Shown in pieces: positions 19,104-27,248 of a DNA stretch of 64,000 nucleotides (positions within the stretch are counted from its first letter, which is position 1; the number at the start of each line of letters is the position of its first letter). Origin of the DNA: Wenjunlia tyrosinilytica (GTDB lineage: Bacteria > Actinomycetota > Actinomycetes > Streptomycetales > Streptomycetaceae); assembly GCF_014646055.1 (NCBI RefSeq), contig NZ_BMMS01000003.1, positions 248,001 to 312,000 on the forward strand. The letters run 5' to 3'. The notes beneath the pieces are model-generated. The model made no database searches, was not told the origin of the DNA, and saw only the letters and a list, made by a program, of their open reading frames with translations. Position numbers and translations under genes: made by a program.

Positions 19104-20464
19104 ATGCGCTCGAAGGAGCGGAACCGCTCCCAGTCCGTCACGGCGGCGTCGAAGGCGTCGAGCTCGACACGCGCCATGTTGCGGTAGTGGTCGACCACCT
19201 CGTCACCGAAGGCGGCGCGGGCGATGGCGCTGTTCTCCCACAGCTCGGCGGCCTCCCGCAGGGTGGTGGGGACGTGCTCCAGACCGGCGGTGTAGGCGTT
19301 GCCGGTGCACGGCTCGGGCAGCTCCAGCTTGTTCTCGATGCCGTACAGCCCCGCCGCGACCATGCCCGCCACCGCGAGGTGCGGGTTGACGTCGCCGCCG
19401 GGGAGCCGGTTCTCGAAGCGCAGGGAGCGGCCGTGGCCGACGACCCGCAGGGCGCAGGTGCGGTTGTCGTTGCCCCACGCCACGGCGGTGGGGGCGAACG
19501 ACCCCGGCTGGAAGCGCTTGTACGAGTTGATGTTCGGCGCGTACAGCAGTGTCAGCTCCCGCAGGGCGGCGAGTTGCCCGGCGAGGAAGTGCTCCATCAC
19601 CGGGGACATTCCGCCGGGGCCGTCGCCCGCCATGACCGGGCGCCCGTCCTCGTCCTGGAGGGAGAGGTGGATGTGGCAGGAGTTGCCCTCGCGCTCGTTG
19701 AACTTGGCCATGAAGGTGAGGGAGACACCCTCCTGCGAGGCGATCTCCTTGGCGCCGGTCTTGTAGACACCGTGCTGGTCGCAGGTGATCAGCGCCTCGT
19801 CGTAGCGGAAGGCGATCTCGTGCTGGCCGAGGTTGCACTCGCCCTTGGCCGACTCCACCGTCAGGCCCGCGCCCGCCATCTCGTTGCGGATCCGGCGCAG
19901 GAGGGGTTCGATGCGGCCAGTGCCGAGGACGGAGTAGTCGATGTTGTACTGGTTGGCGGGGGTGAGATCGCGATAGGCCCGATTCCAGGCTTCCTCGTAG
20001 GTGTCGCGGAAGACGATGAACTCCAGCTCCGTGCCGACGTGGGCACTCCAGCCGTGCTGGGCGAGGCGGTCGAGCTGGCGGCGCAGTATCTGCCGGGGCG
20101 CCGCGACGACCGGCGAGCCGTCGTTCCACGCCAGGTCGGCGATCAGCAGCGCGGTGCCCTCCTGCCAGGGGACACGGCGCAGGGTGGCGAGGTCGGGGTG
20201 CATGGCGAAGTCGCCGTAGCCGCGTTCCCAGGACGACATGGCGTAGCCGTCCACGGTGTTGAGGTCGACGTCCACGGCGAGCAGGTAGTTGCAGCCCTCC
20301 GTACCGTGGTCGAGTACCTCGTCGAGGAAGAACGGCGCGGCGAACCGCTTGCCCTGGAGCCTTCCCTGCATGTCGGGAAAGGCCAGGACGACGGTGTGGA
20401 TATCGCCGCCCTCGACCAGGGCTGCGAGCTCCTGGACCGTGAGCGGGGGTGTGCGGTCTGCCAC
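19100..20464 (-). CDS. glutamine-synthetase-like gamma-glutamyl-amine ligase (GlnA4/GlnA3 type)
   Basis: The 454-residue protein starts at GTG 20464, eight bases after AAGGAGG. It has the GS N-terminal beta-grasp (PDMQGRLQGKRF) and catalytic domain: GTELEFIVFRD, KGECNLGQHEIAF, NSCHIHLSLQD (ATP/glutamate site), NINSYKRFQPGSFAP and FENRLPGGDVNPHLAVAG. It lacks the Tyr-adenylylation loop of true GlnA. Characterised Streptomyces relatives ligate glutamate to ethanolamine (GlnA4) or polyamines (GlnA3) instead of ammonia. The gene order with dehydrogenases and a PuuD-like hydrolase fits GlnA4. First gene of a minus-strand operon, with the FadR-like regulator divergent. Confidence 0.85.
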   Translation of the reverse strand: MADRTPPLTVQELAALVEGGDIHTVVLAFPDMQGRLQGKRFAAPFFLDEVLDHGTEGCNYLLAVDVDLNTVDGYAMSSWERGYGDFAMHPDLATLRRVPWQEGTALLIADLAWNDGSPVVAAPRQILRRQLDRLAQHGWSAHVGTELEFIVFRDTYEEAWNRAYRDLTPANQYNIDYSVLGTGRIEPLLRRIRNEMAGAGLTVESAKGECNLGQHEIAFRYDEALITCDQHGVYKTGAKEIASQEGVSLTFMAKFNEREGNSCHIHLSLQDEDGRPVMAGDGPGGMSPVMEHFLAGQLAALRELTLLYAPNINSYKRFQPGSFAPTAVAWGNDNRTCALRVVGHGRSLRFENRLPGGDVNPHLAVAGMVAAGLYGIENKLELPEPCTGNAYTAGLEHVPTTLREAAELWENSAIARAAFGDEVVDHYRNMARVELDAFDAAVTDWERFRSFERM

Positions 20465-20497
20465 GGGAAATGCCTCCTTCGGCCAGCCGGGAGCCAT

Positions 20498-20515
20498 AAG
20501 GTATGCACAAGTACC
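20498..20515. promoter_or_regulatory. candidate operator between the ligase and its regulator
   Basis: AAGGTATGCACAAGTACC contains the inverted arms GGTA/TACC around eight bases. The same 18-base element with four changes recurs at 21423-21440 before the hydrolase gene. It lies between the divergent ligase and FadR/GntR genes, where an autoregulatory operator is expected. Confidence 0.55.
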
Positions 20516-20541
20516 ATTGCTTGGGAAGGGGGAGGTCGAAC

Positions 20542-21372
20542 GTGGAGAAGGACGGTGGCGGCGTGAGCGCGGCGGACGAGGGCCCGGGCACCGCCGGGCA
20601 CGGCGATCCGGTCGCTGCCGGGCACGAGGCGGACCCGCCCGACCGGCTCGCCCCGGTGCTGCGCCCGGTCCGGGCGGGCAACGGCTTCGAGGAGGCGCTG
20701 GAGCAGATACTCCAGATCGTCCGGCTCGGGCTCGTTCCCAGCGGTGAACGGCTGCCCTCGGAGCGGGAGTTGGCCGAGCGGCTGCGGATCAGCAGGGTCA
20801 CCCTGCGCGAGGTGCTGAAGGTCCTGCAGGAGCAGGGCCTGGTGGAGAGCAGGCGCGGCCGGTACGGAGGCACCTTCGTCTGCCGGCGGACCGATCCGGA
20901 AGGGCTGGCGGGCGGGGACGCCGAGGCCCAGCTGCGCCGGGTGGTGGCGCAGATGGGGGCCGAGGGGATCGAGGACGTCCTGCGCTTCCGGGAGGTGCTG
21001 GAGCTCGGGGCGGTGGAGCTGTGCGCGGCCTCCGACCTGTCGAAGGCGCAGGAGCGGATGCTGACCGAGGCGCTGGCCGCGACCGGCGAGGCGCCGCTGT
21101 CGGACTACCGCAGGCTCGACACCCGGCTGCACCTGGCGGTGGCCGAGCTGTCCGGGTCACCGTCCGTCGCGACGCACTACGCGGCGGTGCGGGCGAAGGT
21201 CAACGAGCTGCTGGACCGCATTCCGCTGCTCGTGCGCAATCTCGAGCACTCCCAGCGCCAGCACACCGCCATGGTGGAGGCGATCCTGGACGGGGACGTG
21301 GACGCGGCCCGCGAGGTGGCGCGCGAGCATGTGGCGGGGACGGCGGCGCTGCTGCGCGGCTTCCTGGCCTGA
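20542..21372 (+). CDS. FadR-subfamily GntR transcriptional regulator
   Basis: This 276-residue regulator starts at GTG 20542 behind GGGGGAGG. A poorly ordered N-terminus (about 40 residues) is followed by a winged helix (about 50-120: LGLVPSGERLPSERELAERL, ISRVTLREVLKVLQEQGLVE, RGRYGGTFV). The C-terminal FCD domain (about 140-270) has RFREVLELGAVELCA, DTRLHLAVAELSG and HSQRQHTAMVEAIL, including the Asp/His residues that often bind metal or a carboxylic ligand. Its place between the ligase and hydrolase genes, and the repeated 18-bp motif at both flanks, point to local control of this catabolic cluster. Confidence 0.88.
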   Translation: MEKDGGGVSAADEGPGTAGHGDPVAAGHEADPPDRLAPVLRPVRAGNGFEEALEQILQIVRLGLVPSGERLPSERELAERLRISRVTLREVLKVLQEQGLVESRRGRYGGTFVCRRTDPEGLAGGDAEAQLRRVVAQMGAEGIEDVLRFREVLELGAVELCAASDLSKAQERMLTEALAATGEAPLSDYRRLDTRLHLAVAELSGSPSVATHYAAVRAKVNELLDRIPLLVRNLEHSQRQHTAMVEAILDGDVDAAREVAREHVAGTAALLRGFLA

Positions 21373-21422
21373 GAGGGGGCCCGGGAGGCACCGGGGCCTT
21401 GCTTTCCCTTCACCGCCGAGTA

Positions 21423-21440
21423 AAGGTATGCGTAAAGACC
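21423..21440. promoter_or_regulatory. second copy of the candidate FadR-like operator
   Basis: AAGGTATGCGTAAAGACC matches the element at 20498-20515 in 14 of 18 positions. It is framed by AAAGGT and ACCTTT inverted arms. It lies 36 bases before the start of the PuuD-like hydrolase gene. Confidence 0.55.
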
Positions 21441-21475
21441 TTTGAAGCGCCGGGCCGGGGAGAGAGGCAGGACTG

Positions 21476-22171
21476 ATGGGCAGACCGCTGATCGGGGTCA
21501 GCACCTACCTGGACGAGGCCCGGTGGGGCGTGTGGCACATGCGCGCCGCCCTCCTGCCCGCCCAGTACCCGACTCTGGTGCAGCGCGCGGGCGGTCTAGC
21601 GGCGATGCTCCCGCCGGACGGTCCGGAAGCCGCCGAGGACGCGGTCGCCCGCCTCGACGGACTCGTCGTCTCCGGCGGCCCCGATGTCGAGCCGGTGCGG
21701 TACGGCGAGCGGCCCCACCCCCTGACCGGCCCGCCCGCCGGGGAGCGGGACACCTGGGAGCTGGCCCTGATCGCCGCCGCCCTGCGGGCGGGCACTCCCC
21801 TGCTCGGCATCTGCCGGGGGATGCAGCTGATGAACGTGGCCCAGGGGGGCACCCTCCTCCAGCATCTGCCGGACACCGTCGGGCACGAGGAGCACGCCGC
21901 GCGCAAGGGCGTCTTCGGCACCCACGCGGTCCGTGCCGTCGAAGGCACCCGGCTCGCCGCGATCATGCCGGGAGAGACGACCGTGCCCACCTACCACCAC
22001 CAGGGCGTCGGCAGGCTCGGTGCAGGGCTGCTGGTCTGCGCCCACGCCGACGACGGCACGGTGGAGGCGGTCGAGCACGAGGACGCCGCCTTCGCCCTGG
22101 GAGTGCAGTGGCACCCCGAGATGGGCGACGACCTGCGGGTGGTGGCCGCGCTGGTCGAAGCGGCGCGCTGA
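21476..22171 (+). CDS. PuuD-like class I amidotransferase (gamma-glutamyl hydrolase)
   Basis: The 231-residue enzyme has the peptidase C26 signature: DGLVVSGGPDVEPVRYGE, the nucleophile Cys in LGICRGMQLMNVAQGG, and the His/Glu pair in GVQWHPEMGDD. PuuD cleaves gamma-glutamyl-GABA; the cluster context suggests it releases glutamate from the oxidised gamma-glutamyl product, for example gamma-glutamylglycine if ethanolamine is the substrate. It follows the regulator by about 100 bases with its own operator-like site. ATG at 21476 has GAGAGAGG upstream. Confidence 0.88.
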   Translation: MGRPLIGVSTYLDEARWGVWHMRAALLPAQYPTLVQRAGGLAAMLPPDGPEAAEDAVARLDGLVVSGGPDVEPVRYGERPHPLTGPPAGERDTWELALIAAALRAGTPLLGICRGMQLMNVAQGGTLLQHLPDTVGHEEHAARKGVFGTHAVRAVEGTRLAAIMPGETTVPTYHHQGVGRLGAGLLVCAHADDGTVEAVEHEDAAFALGVQWHPEMGDDLRVVAALVEAAR

Positions 22172-22209
22172 GCCGCCGCCCTCGGCCGCCCGCGCGCAGG
22201 CGCCCGGCC

Positions 22210-24519
22210 TCAGAGCACGTCGCTGAGGGTGTCGGCGAGCCGCCGTCTGACCGCCCGGGCGGCGGGCACCACCGAGACCGCGACGGCTCCCACCACCGCC
22301 GCGCCGCCCACCAGGGCGAGCGTGGCCGGCGAGGGCGCCTGCGCTATCCCGGCGCCGATGCCGCTGGAGCGTCCCTGGAGGTCGATGAGCCAGTCCGAGG
22401 CGAAGACACCCAGCACCGTGCCGACCGCGGCGGCGGCCAGCGCGACGAACCCCGTACTGGCCACGATCACCGCCATGATCTGGCGCGGGGTCAGCCCCAT
22501 GGCCTTGAGCGCCAGCAGGTCCCGCGCCCGGTCGCGCACCCCGGAGCCGATCGTCGTGGACAGCTCGGCCAGTCCGATCAGGGCCAGCACCGCGACCAGG
22601 CCGACGATCACCCCGCGCACGGCCGAGAGATCGTCCGCGGGGTTGGGGACCTCCCGCACCTCCAGCCGTCCGTGCGACGAACTCGCGAGGGCGGAGCTGA
22701 CCGCCCGGGCATCGGCGCCGTGGCGCAGCTCCAGGCGGTAGAAGTCCGGAGTCAGCTTCGGATCACGGTCGCGCAGGGTGTCGAGGGCCGTCGAGACCAC
22801 CCGGCCCGCGTCCTCGGTCTCGATGCTGCGCCCCACGATGTGCAGGACCTGGGGGCTGCCCTCGACCGTCATCCGTACCCAGTCGCCGACCCTCACATCC
22901 AGCAGGTCGAGCAGCCCCTGGCCCGCGACGGCCTCGTCGGGACCCGTGGCGGCCCGGCCCTCGGCGACGGAGAACGGGTAGGGGTCGCGCGCGGTGCCCA
23001 GGCCGCGCAGGGTGATCGTCCCGGTCTGGCCCGGGACCAGTGCCTCCACCTCGGCGCCGGGGTGGGCGACGGCCACGTCCGGCTGCTCGGACAGCATCCC
23101 GCGCACCTCGGCGTCACCGAGGCCCTCCGAGCGGACGGTCAGCCGGGCGGCGAGGCCGACCTTCTCCGGGTGGGCCTCGAAGCGGTCCAGCGTCGACCAG
23201 GCGCCGAGGGCGACCGTGATCAACAGCAGCGGCACGGCCAGCCGCCCCACCGCGGCGGACGAGCGCCCCGGGCGGCTGAAGGCACCGCGCCAGCCGAGCA
23301 CCAGTGCGGGCGGGGTCCTCAGCCGAAGAGCGAGCCTGGTGGTGCCGGACATCCGCCGGCTGCGGGGGACGGCCGCCCGGGCGACGGGCACCGGCGGCAC
23401 CCGGCCCGCCCGCCACGCCGCGACCCCGGTGGCCGAGGCGATGGCGAGCACCGCACCCGCGCAGGTGACCGAGGGAACCCAGGCGTGCTCGGGCAGGACC
23501 TGCCACAGCCGCATCGCCTCCCCTATCCGGCCCGGTATCCGGCTGCCCAGCGTCTCCGTGACCACCGCGCCGATGGCCACGCCCAGCAGGGCGAACGCGA
23601 TGTGCTCGGCCAGGAACATCCGCACGACCTGCGCCGGGGTGAAGCCGATCGCCTTGAGCACGGAGATGTCCCGCAGGTGACCGCGCACCCTGGTGCTGAT
23701 GGCCCCGGTCACCGCCACGGTGGCCGCGAGCAGGGCGCCGAGCCCGAACAGGCCGAGGAGCAGGCCGAGGAGCCGGTTGTCGCCCTCGGCGTCGGAGCGT
23801 GCCTGCTGCCACGTGGAGACCTTGGCGATCTGGTCGGCGCCGAGGGTGGTGACGGCCCGCTGGACCGTGAAGTCGGTGTCCCCGGGGTCGTCGAGCCGCA
23901 GCCCGATGGCCTGCCCCCGGTGGTCGCCGCTCGGGTCGACCTCGGCCAGCACGGAGGGCAGCACCCAGCCGATGCCGGGAGTCTCGCCCTGCCGGAACCT
24001 GGGCTCGGCGCTCTCCGCGATGCCCTCCACCTTCAGCGTCCGCGGCGTGCCGCCGCTGCCGCGCACCCGCAGCGTGTCACCCGGCTCGGCCCACAGGGCG
24101 GCCGCCACCGACCGCTCCAGCACGATGCCGTCGCGGTGGTCGGCGTCCAGCCAGTGGCCCGAGCCCAGGAGCGGGTGGGCGACCGCGGGTTCGGCCGGTC
24201 CCGAGGAGCGCAGCTCCAGCGCGGCCTTGGCCCCCGCCAGTTCCGCTCCGGCCGGGGTGGTGGGGAAGGGACCGGACGAGCCGGAGACCCCGTCGAGCCG
24301 GGCGAGCCTGCCGGTGTCGGCGCCGGCGCGGGTGTGGATCCACACATGGGCGCCGGAGGACTGGGTGAACACCCGCTGCCAGGGGTTGGCCGCGTATTCC
24401 AGGAGGGCGCCCGCGAGCAGGAGCGAGGCGATGACCCCGGCTGTCGCGAGCACGACGAACAGGGCCTCTCCCCGGCGGGCGCGCAGGTCGGCGTGCGCCC
24501 AGCGCAGCGTGGCGCGCAT
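22210..24519 (-). CDS. FtsX-type ABC transporter permease
   Basis: The 769-residue membrane protein has an N-terminal helix (FVVLATAGVIASLLLAGALL), a large extracytoplasmic domain, then two FtsX modules: about 265-420 (LLGLLLGLFGLGALLAATVAVTG split across several helices, with LRDISVLKAIGFTPAQVVRMFL) and about 640-769 (RARDLLALKAMGLTPRQIMAV). The coupling-helix motifs LKAIGFTP and LKAMGLTP are diagnostic of MacB/LolC-type systems that export lipids, peptides or act in efflux. It starts five bases after the ATPase stop codon. The longer open frame reaching 25026 is a shadow of the ATPase gene. Confidence 0.9.
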   Translation of the reverse strand: MRATLRWAHADLRARRGEALFVVLATAGVIASLLLAGALLEYAANPWQRVFTQSSGAHVWIHTRAGADTGRLARLDGVSGSSGPFPTTPAGAELAGAKAALELRSSGPAEPAVAHPLLGSGHWLDADHRDGIVLERSVAAALWAEPGDTLRVRGSGGTPRTLKVEGIAESAEPRFRQGETPGIGWVLPSVLAEVDPSGDHRGQAIGLRLDDPGDTDFTVQRAVTTLGADQIAKVSTWQQARSDAEGDNRLLGLLLGLFGLGALLAATVAVTGAISTRVRGHLRDISVLKAIGFTPAQVVRMFLAEHIAFALLGVAIGAVVTETLGSRIPGRIGEAMRLWQVLPEHAWVPSVTCAGAVLAIASATGVAAWRAGRVPPVPVARAAVPRSRRMSGTTRLALRLRTPPALVLGWRGAFSRPGRSSAAVGRLAVPLLLITVALGAWSTLDRFEAHPEKVGLAARLTVRSEGLGDAEVRGMLSEQPDVAVAHPGAEVEALVPGQTGTITLRGLGTARDPYPFSVAEGRAATGPDEAVAGQGLLDLLDVRVGDWVRMTVEGSPQVLHIVGRSIETEDAGRVVSTALDTLRDRDPKLTPDFYRLELRHGADARAVSSALASSSHGRLEVREVPNPADDLSAVRGVIVGLVAVLALIGLAELSTTIGSGVRDRARDLLALKAMGLTPRQIMAVIVASTGFVALAAAAVGTVLGVFASDWLIDLQGRSSGIGAGIAQAPSPATLALVGGAAVVGAVAVSVVPAARAVRRRLADTLSDVL

Positions 24520-24524
24520 ACCGG

Positions 24525-25292
24525 TCAGCCCTTCAGCTCGAGCACGTCGGCCACCCCGCTCGTACGCCGGCCCTCGCCGCCGAGGGTCGCGTCGTCCACG
24601 ACCCGCCCGTCGAAGAAGCTGATCACCCGGTCCGCGGCGCTGGCCATCCTGGCGTCGTGGGTGACCATGAGGATCGTCTGGCCGCGCTGGTGGAAGCGGG
24701 ACAGCAGCCGCAGCACCTCCCGGGTGCCCTTGCTGTCGAGGCTGCCCGCGGGCTCGTCGGCGAGGAGCAGGCCCGGATGGTTGACGAGGGCGCGGGCGAG
24801 GGCGACGCGCTGCTGTTCGCCACCGGACAGCTCGGCGGGCGTGCTGCCCTCCTTGCCCTCCAGGCCCAGCTCGGCGAGGAGTTCCTTGCGGCTCGCCCTG
24901 GCCTGCCGGGGAGTGCTTCCGGCCAGCAGGGCGGGCAGTTCGACGTTGTCCGCGACGGTGAGGTTGGAGACCAGGTTGAAGAACTGGAACACGATCCCGA
25001 TGCCGCGGCGGCGCAGCACGGCCCACCGGGCCTCGTTGCAGGTGTCCACGCGCTTGCCGTCGAGCCGGATCTGCCCGCTGTCGGGCCGGTCGAGGCCGCC
25101 GAGCAGGTGGAGCAGGGTGGACTTGCCCGCTCCGGAGGGGCCGGTGACGGCGACGAACTCGCCGCGCTCGATCCTGAGGTCGACACCGCGCACGGCTTTG
25201 GCCTCGACGCCGTCCGCCCGGTACGTCTTGACCAGGCCCTCGGCCCTCAGCATGGGCGGCACGTCGGCGCGGGACCGATCGGCGTCGCTCAT
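24525..25292 (-). CDS. ABC transporter ATP-binding protein (LolD/MacB type)
   Basis: This 255-residue ATPase has Walker A (GPSGAGKST), the Q-loop region (GIVFQFFNLVSNLT), the signature LSGGEQQRVALARAL, Walker B (LLLADEPAGSLD) and the switch His (MVTHDARM). This subtype pairs with FtsX permeases, here the next gene. Its ATG overlaps the PadR stop by four bases (ATGA), so regulator, ATPase and permease are one translationally coupled operon. Confidence 0.95.
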   Translation of the reverse strand: MSDADRSRADVPPMLRAEGLVKTYRADGVEAKAVRGVDLRIERGEFVAVTGPSGAGKSTLLHLLGGLDRPDSGQIRLDGKRVDTCNEARWAVLRRRGIGIVFQFFNLVSNLTVADNVELPALLAGSTPRQARASRKELLAELGLEGKEGSTPAELSGGEQQRVALARALVNHPGLLLADEPAGSLDSKGTREVLRLLSRFHQRGQTILMVTHDARMASAADRVISFFDGRVVDDATLGGEGRRTSGVADVLELKG

Positions 25293-25795
25293 TCCAGCTC
25301 CTCCTGACAGCGCTCCAGCCAGTCGAGGTCGGCCTGCAGATGCAGCATGGCGCCCTCGATCAGCAGTTGCGCGACCCGGTTGTCCCGGTCCTCGGCGGCC
25401 GCCAGTTTGGACAGGTCGCGCATGGTGTTGAGGTAGTGGCGCCGCTGCCTGTTGATCAGGGAGATCTGGTCGGCCACGCCTGTTTCCGGCGCCAGGGCGA
25501 GCTTCATGAAGAACTCGTCCCTGACCCGCGGCTCATCGGTCGGCTCCTCGAACCACGCCCTCACCGCTTCATGGCCGGCTTCGGTGAGTTCGTAGATGCG
25601 CTTGTTCGGCCGACTGGACTGGGCGACGTCCTCCCCGCGGATCAGGCCGGATTTCTCCAGCCGGTTCAGGGTGACGTAGATTTGTCCGACGTTCGGCTGA
25701 GGGTACGCGGCGCCCAGGAGCTTCTCAAGGGCGAGCTTGAGCTCGTATCCATGGGCGGGCCCCTTGGCGAGGAGCGCGAGCAGGGGAAGACGCAA
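25289..25795 (-). CDS. PadR-family transcriptional regulator
   Basis: The 168-residue protein has a PadR winged helix (about 1-80: LLALLAKGPAHGYELKLALE, QIYVTLNRLEKSGLI, KRIYELTEAGHEAVRAWF) and a C-terminal helical dimerisation domain. Start is TTG at 25795; GGAGGAGG stands about ten bases upstream. PadR proteins often repress a co-transcribed exporter and respond to its substrate, which fits the four-base overlap with the ATPase gene. Motifs with CCTAACA on both sides of its promoter are candidate operators. Confidence 0.9.
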   Translation of the reverse strand: MRLPLLALLAKGPAHGYELKLALEKLLGAAYPQPNVGQIYVTLNRLEKSGLIRGEDVAQSSRPNKRIYELTEAGHEAVRAWFEEPTDEPRVRDEFFMKLALAPETGVADQISLINRQRRHYLNTMRDLSKLAAAEDRDNRVAQLLIEGAMLHLQADLDWLERCQEELE

Positions 25796-25820
25796 GTGCC
25801 GCCCGCCTCCTCCCCGCCGA

Positions 25821-25835
25821 TACCTGCTTGTTAGG
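25821..25835. promoter_or_regulatory. candidate PadR site, proximal
   Basis: TACCTGCTTGTTAGG (reverse complement CCTAACAAGCAGGTA) lies 26 bases before padR. It shares CCTAACA and AGGTA with the site at 25901-25918 in the same control region. Confidence 0.35.
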
Positions 25836-25886
25836 GGGCCGCATCCGATGACGAACCGGTGGCCCCTTGCGTATTGCCGCGACGTC

Positions 25887-25918
25887 TAGTATCCCGCATG
25901 CCTAACAGGTATACATGT
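25887..25918 (+). promoter_or_regulatory. candidate promoter and operator of the solute-binding-protein gene
   Basis: TAGTAT at 25887-25892 is a good -10 hexamer on the plus strand. It is followed by CCTAACAGGTATACATGT at 25901-25918, just where transcription would start. A repressor there would block transcription. No clear -35 box is present. Confidence 0.35.
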
Positions 25919-25970
25919 GCGAAGGCGTCGGGCGCACCGGGTCGGCGCCGGTGCACCAAGGAGGAAACCT

Positions 25971-27248
25971 ATGCGGTGGGCGCGTGCCGCGGGTAGGGGG
26001 CTCCTCGTCGGAGCCCTCGTGCTCGTCGGCTACGCCGGTGTGGACGCCCGGGCGGGCGAACGCACCACCGCCGCCGAGGGCCGGGGACCGCTGACGCTCG
26101 TGACGGGCGGGGACCTGACCGGATACCTGCGCGGTGTGCTGGGCGACTGGAACCGCGGCCATCCGTCGGAGAAGGCCACGCTCGTGGAACTGCCGGAGGC
26201 CGCCGACGAGGTGCGGGCCCAGATGGCCACGGCCCTGCGGTCGGGCAGCGACCGCTTCGACGTGCTCAACATCGATGTGGCGTGGACCTCGGAGTTCGCC
26301 GCCGCCGGGTGGATCGCCCCGGTGGAGCGCGACCGGTTCTGCCTGGACCGCTTCCTTCCTCCGGTGGTGGACACCGCGACATTCCGGGGGCGGCTGTACG
26401 CCGTGCCGTATGTGACGAACGCCGGGCTGCTCTACTACCGCAAGGACGTCCTGGACAAGGCGGGCGAGAGGGCGCCGCGCACCTGGGCCGAGCTCGAGCG
26501 GATGGCGAGGGATGTCGCGCCCGAGTACGGCCTCGACGGCTACGCGGGCCAGTTCCTGCCGTACGAGGGGCTGACGGTGAACGCGGCCGAGGCGGTCCGG
26601 TCGGCGGGCGGCACGATCCTCGGCGACGAGGGGGCACGCGTCACCGTGGACTCCCCGGCGACGCGCGAGGGCCTGTCGTTCCTCACCAGGGGTGTGCGCG
26701 AGGGCTGGATCCCGAAGGAGGCCCTCACCTACAAGGAGGAGGAGTCCCGGCGGGCGTTCCAGGACGGGCATCTGCTCTTCCTGCGCAACTGGCCGTACGT
26801 GTACTCGCTGGCCAACGGCAAGCAGTCCAAGGTCGCCGGGAAGTTCGACGCGGTACCGCTGCCGGGCCCCCGCGGGCCGGGCTCCAGCGTCCTGGGCGGC
26901 TCCAATCTCGCGGTCAGCGCGCACTCGAGGCATCCGCGGTCCGCGGCCGACCTGATCGCCTACCTCACGAGCGAGCGGGTGCAGCGCAAGGTCCTCACCC
27001 AGGGATCGCTGCCCCCGGTGTGGGCGGGGCTGTACTCCGATCCGGCGCTGGTGCGCAGATTCCCCTATCTGCCCACGCTCCGGCAGAGCGTGCTGACGGC
27101 CAAGCCGAGGCCCAAGAGCCCCCGGTACGACCAGGTGAGCCTGGCCTTCCAGGCGGTGGTGCACGACGCGCTCGCACAGCGGCAGACGCCGCGCGAGGCG
27201 GTGGCCCGCCTGCGGCGTGAACTCGAGGCCATCGTCAGCCGCGGCTGA
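25971..27248 (+). CDS. orphan extracellular sugar-type solute-binding protein
   Basis: The 425-residue protein has a signal sequence (GLLVGALVLVGYAGVDARA, likely type I cleavage at ARA-G; no lipobox Cys is present) and a family 1 binding-protein body: FDVLNIDVAWTSEFAAAGWI, YAVPYVTNAGLLYYRKDVLD, LTVNAAEAVRSAGGTIL and LGGSNLAVSAHSRHP. AAGGAGG precedes the ATG by 6-7 bases. There are no permease genes directly attached; the next genes start 220 bases on and include their own binding protein. It may therefore share the downstream permeases or act alone as a sensor. The missing lipid anchor is unusual for a Gram-positive binding protein. Confidence 0.82.
   Translation: MRWARAAGRGLLVGALVLVGYAGVDARAGERTTAAEGRGPLTLVTGGDLTGYLRGVLGDWNRGHPSEKATLVELPEAADEVRAQMATALRSGSDRFDVLNIDVAWTSEFAAAGWIAPVERDRFCLDRFLPPVVDTATFRGRLYAVPYVTNAGLLYYRKDVLDKAGERAPRTWAELERMARDVAPEYGLDGYAGQFLPYEGLTVNAAEAVRSAGGTILGDEGARVTVDSPATREGLSFLTRGVREGWIPKEALTYKEEESRRAFQDGHLLFLRNWPYVYSLANGKQSKVAGKFDAVPLPGPRGPGSSVLGGSNLAVSAHSRHPRSAADLIAYLTSERVQRKVLTQGSLPPVWAGLYSDPALVRRFPYLPTLRQSVLTAKPRPKSPRYDQVSLAFQAVVHDALAQRQTPREAVARLRRELEAIVSRG

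Noticed and set aside
21442-25431. Plus-strand open frame of 1329 codons
   Set aside because: It runs antisense to the ABC permease and ATPase genes and overlaps the PuuD-like gene in another frame. Composition is arginine/proline/glycine-rich, as expected of a GC-bias shadow.
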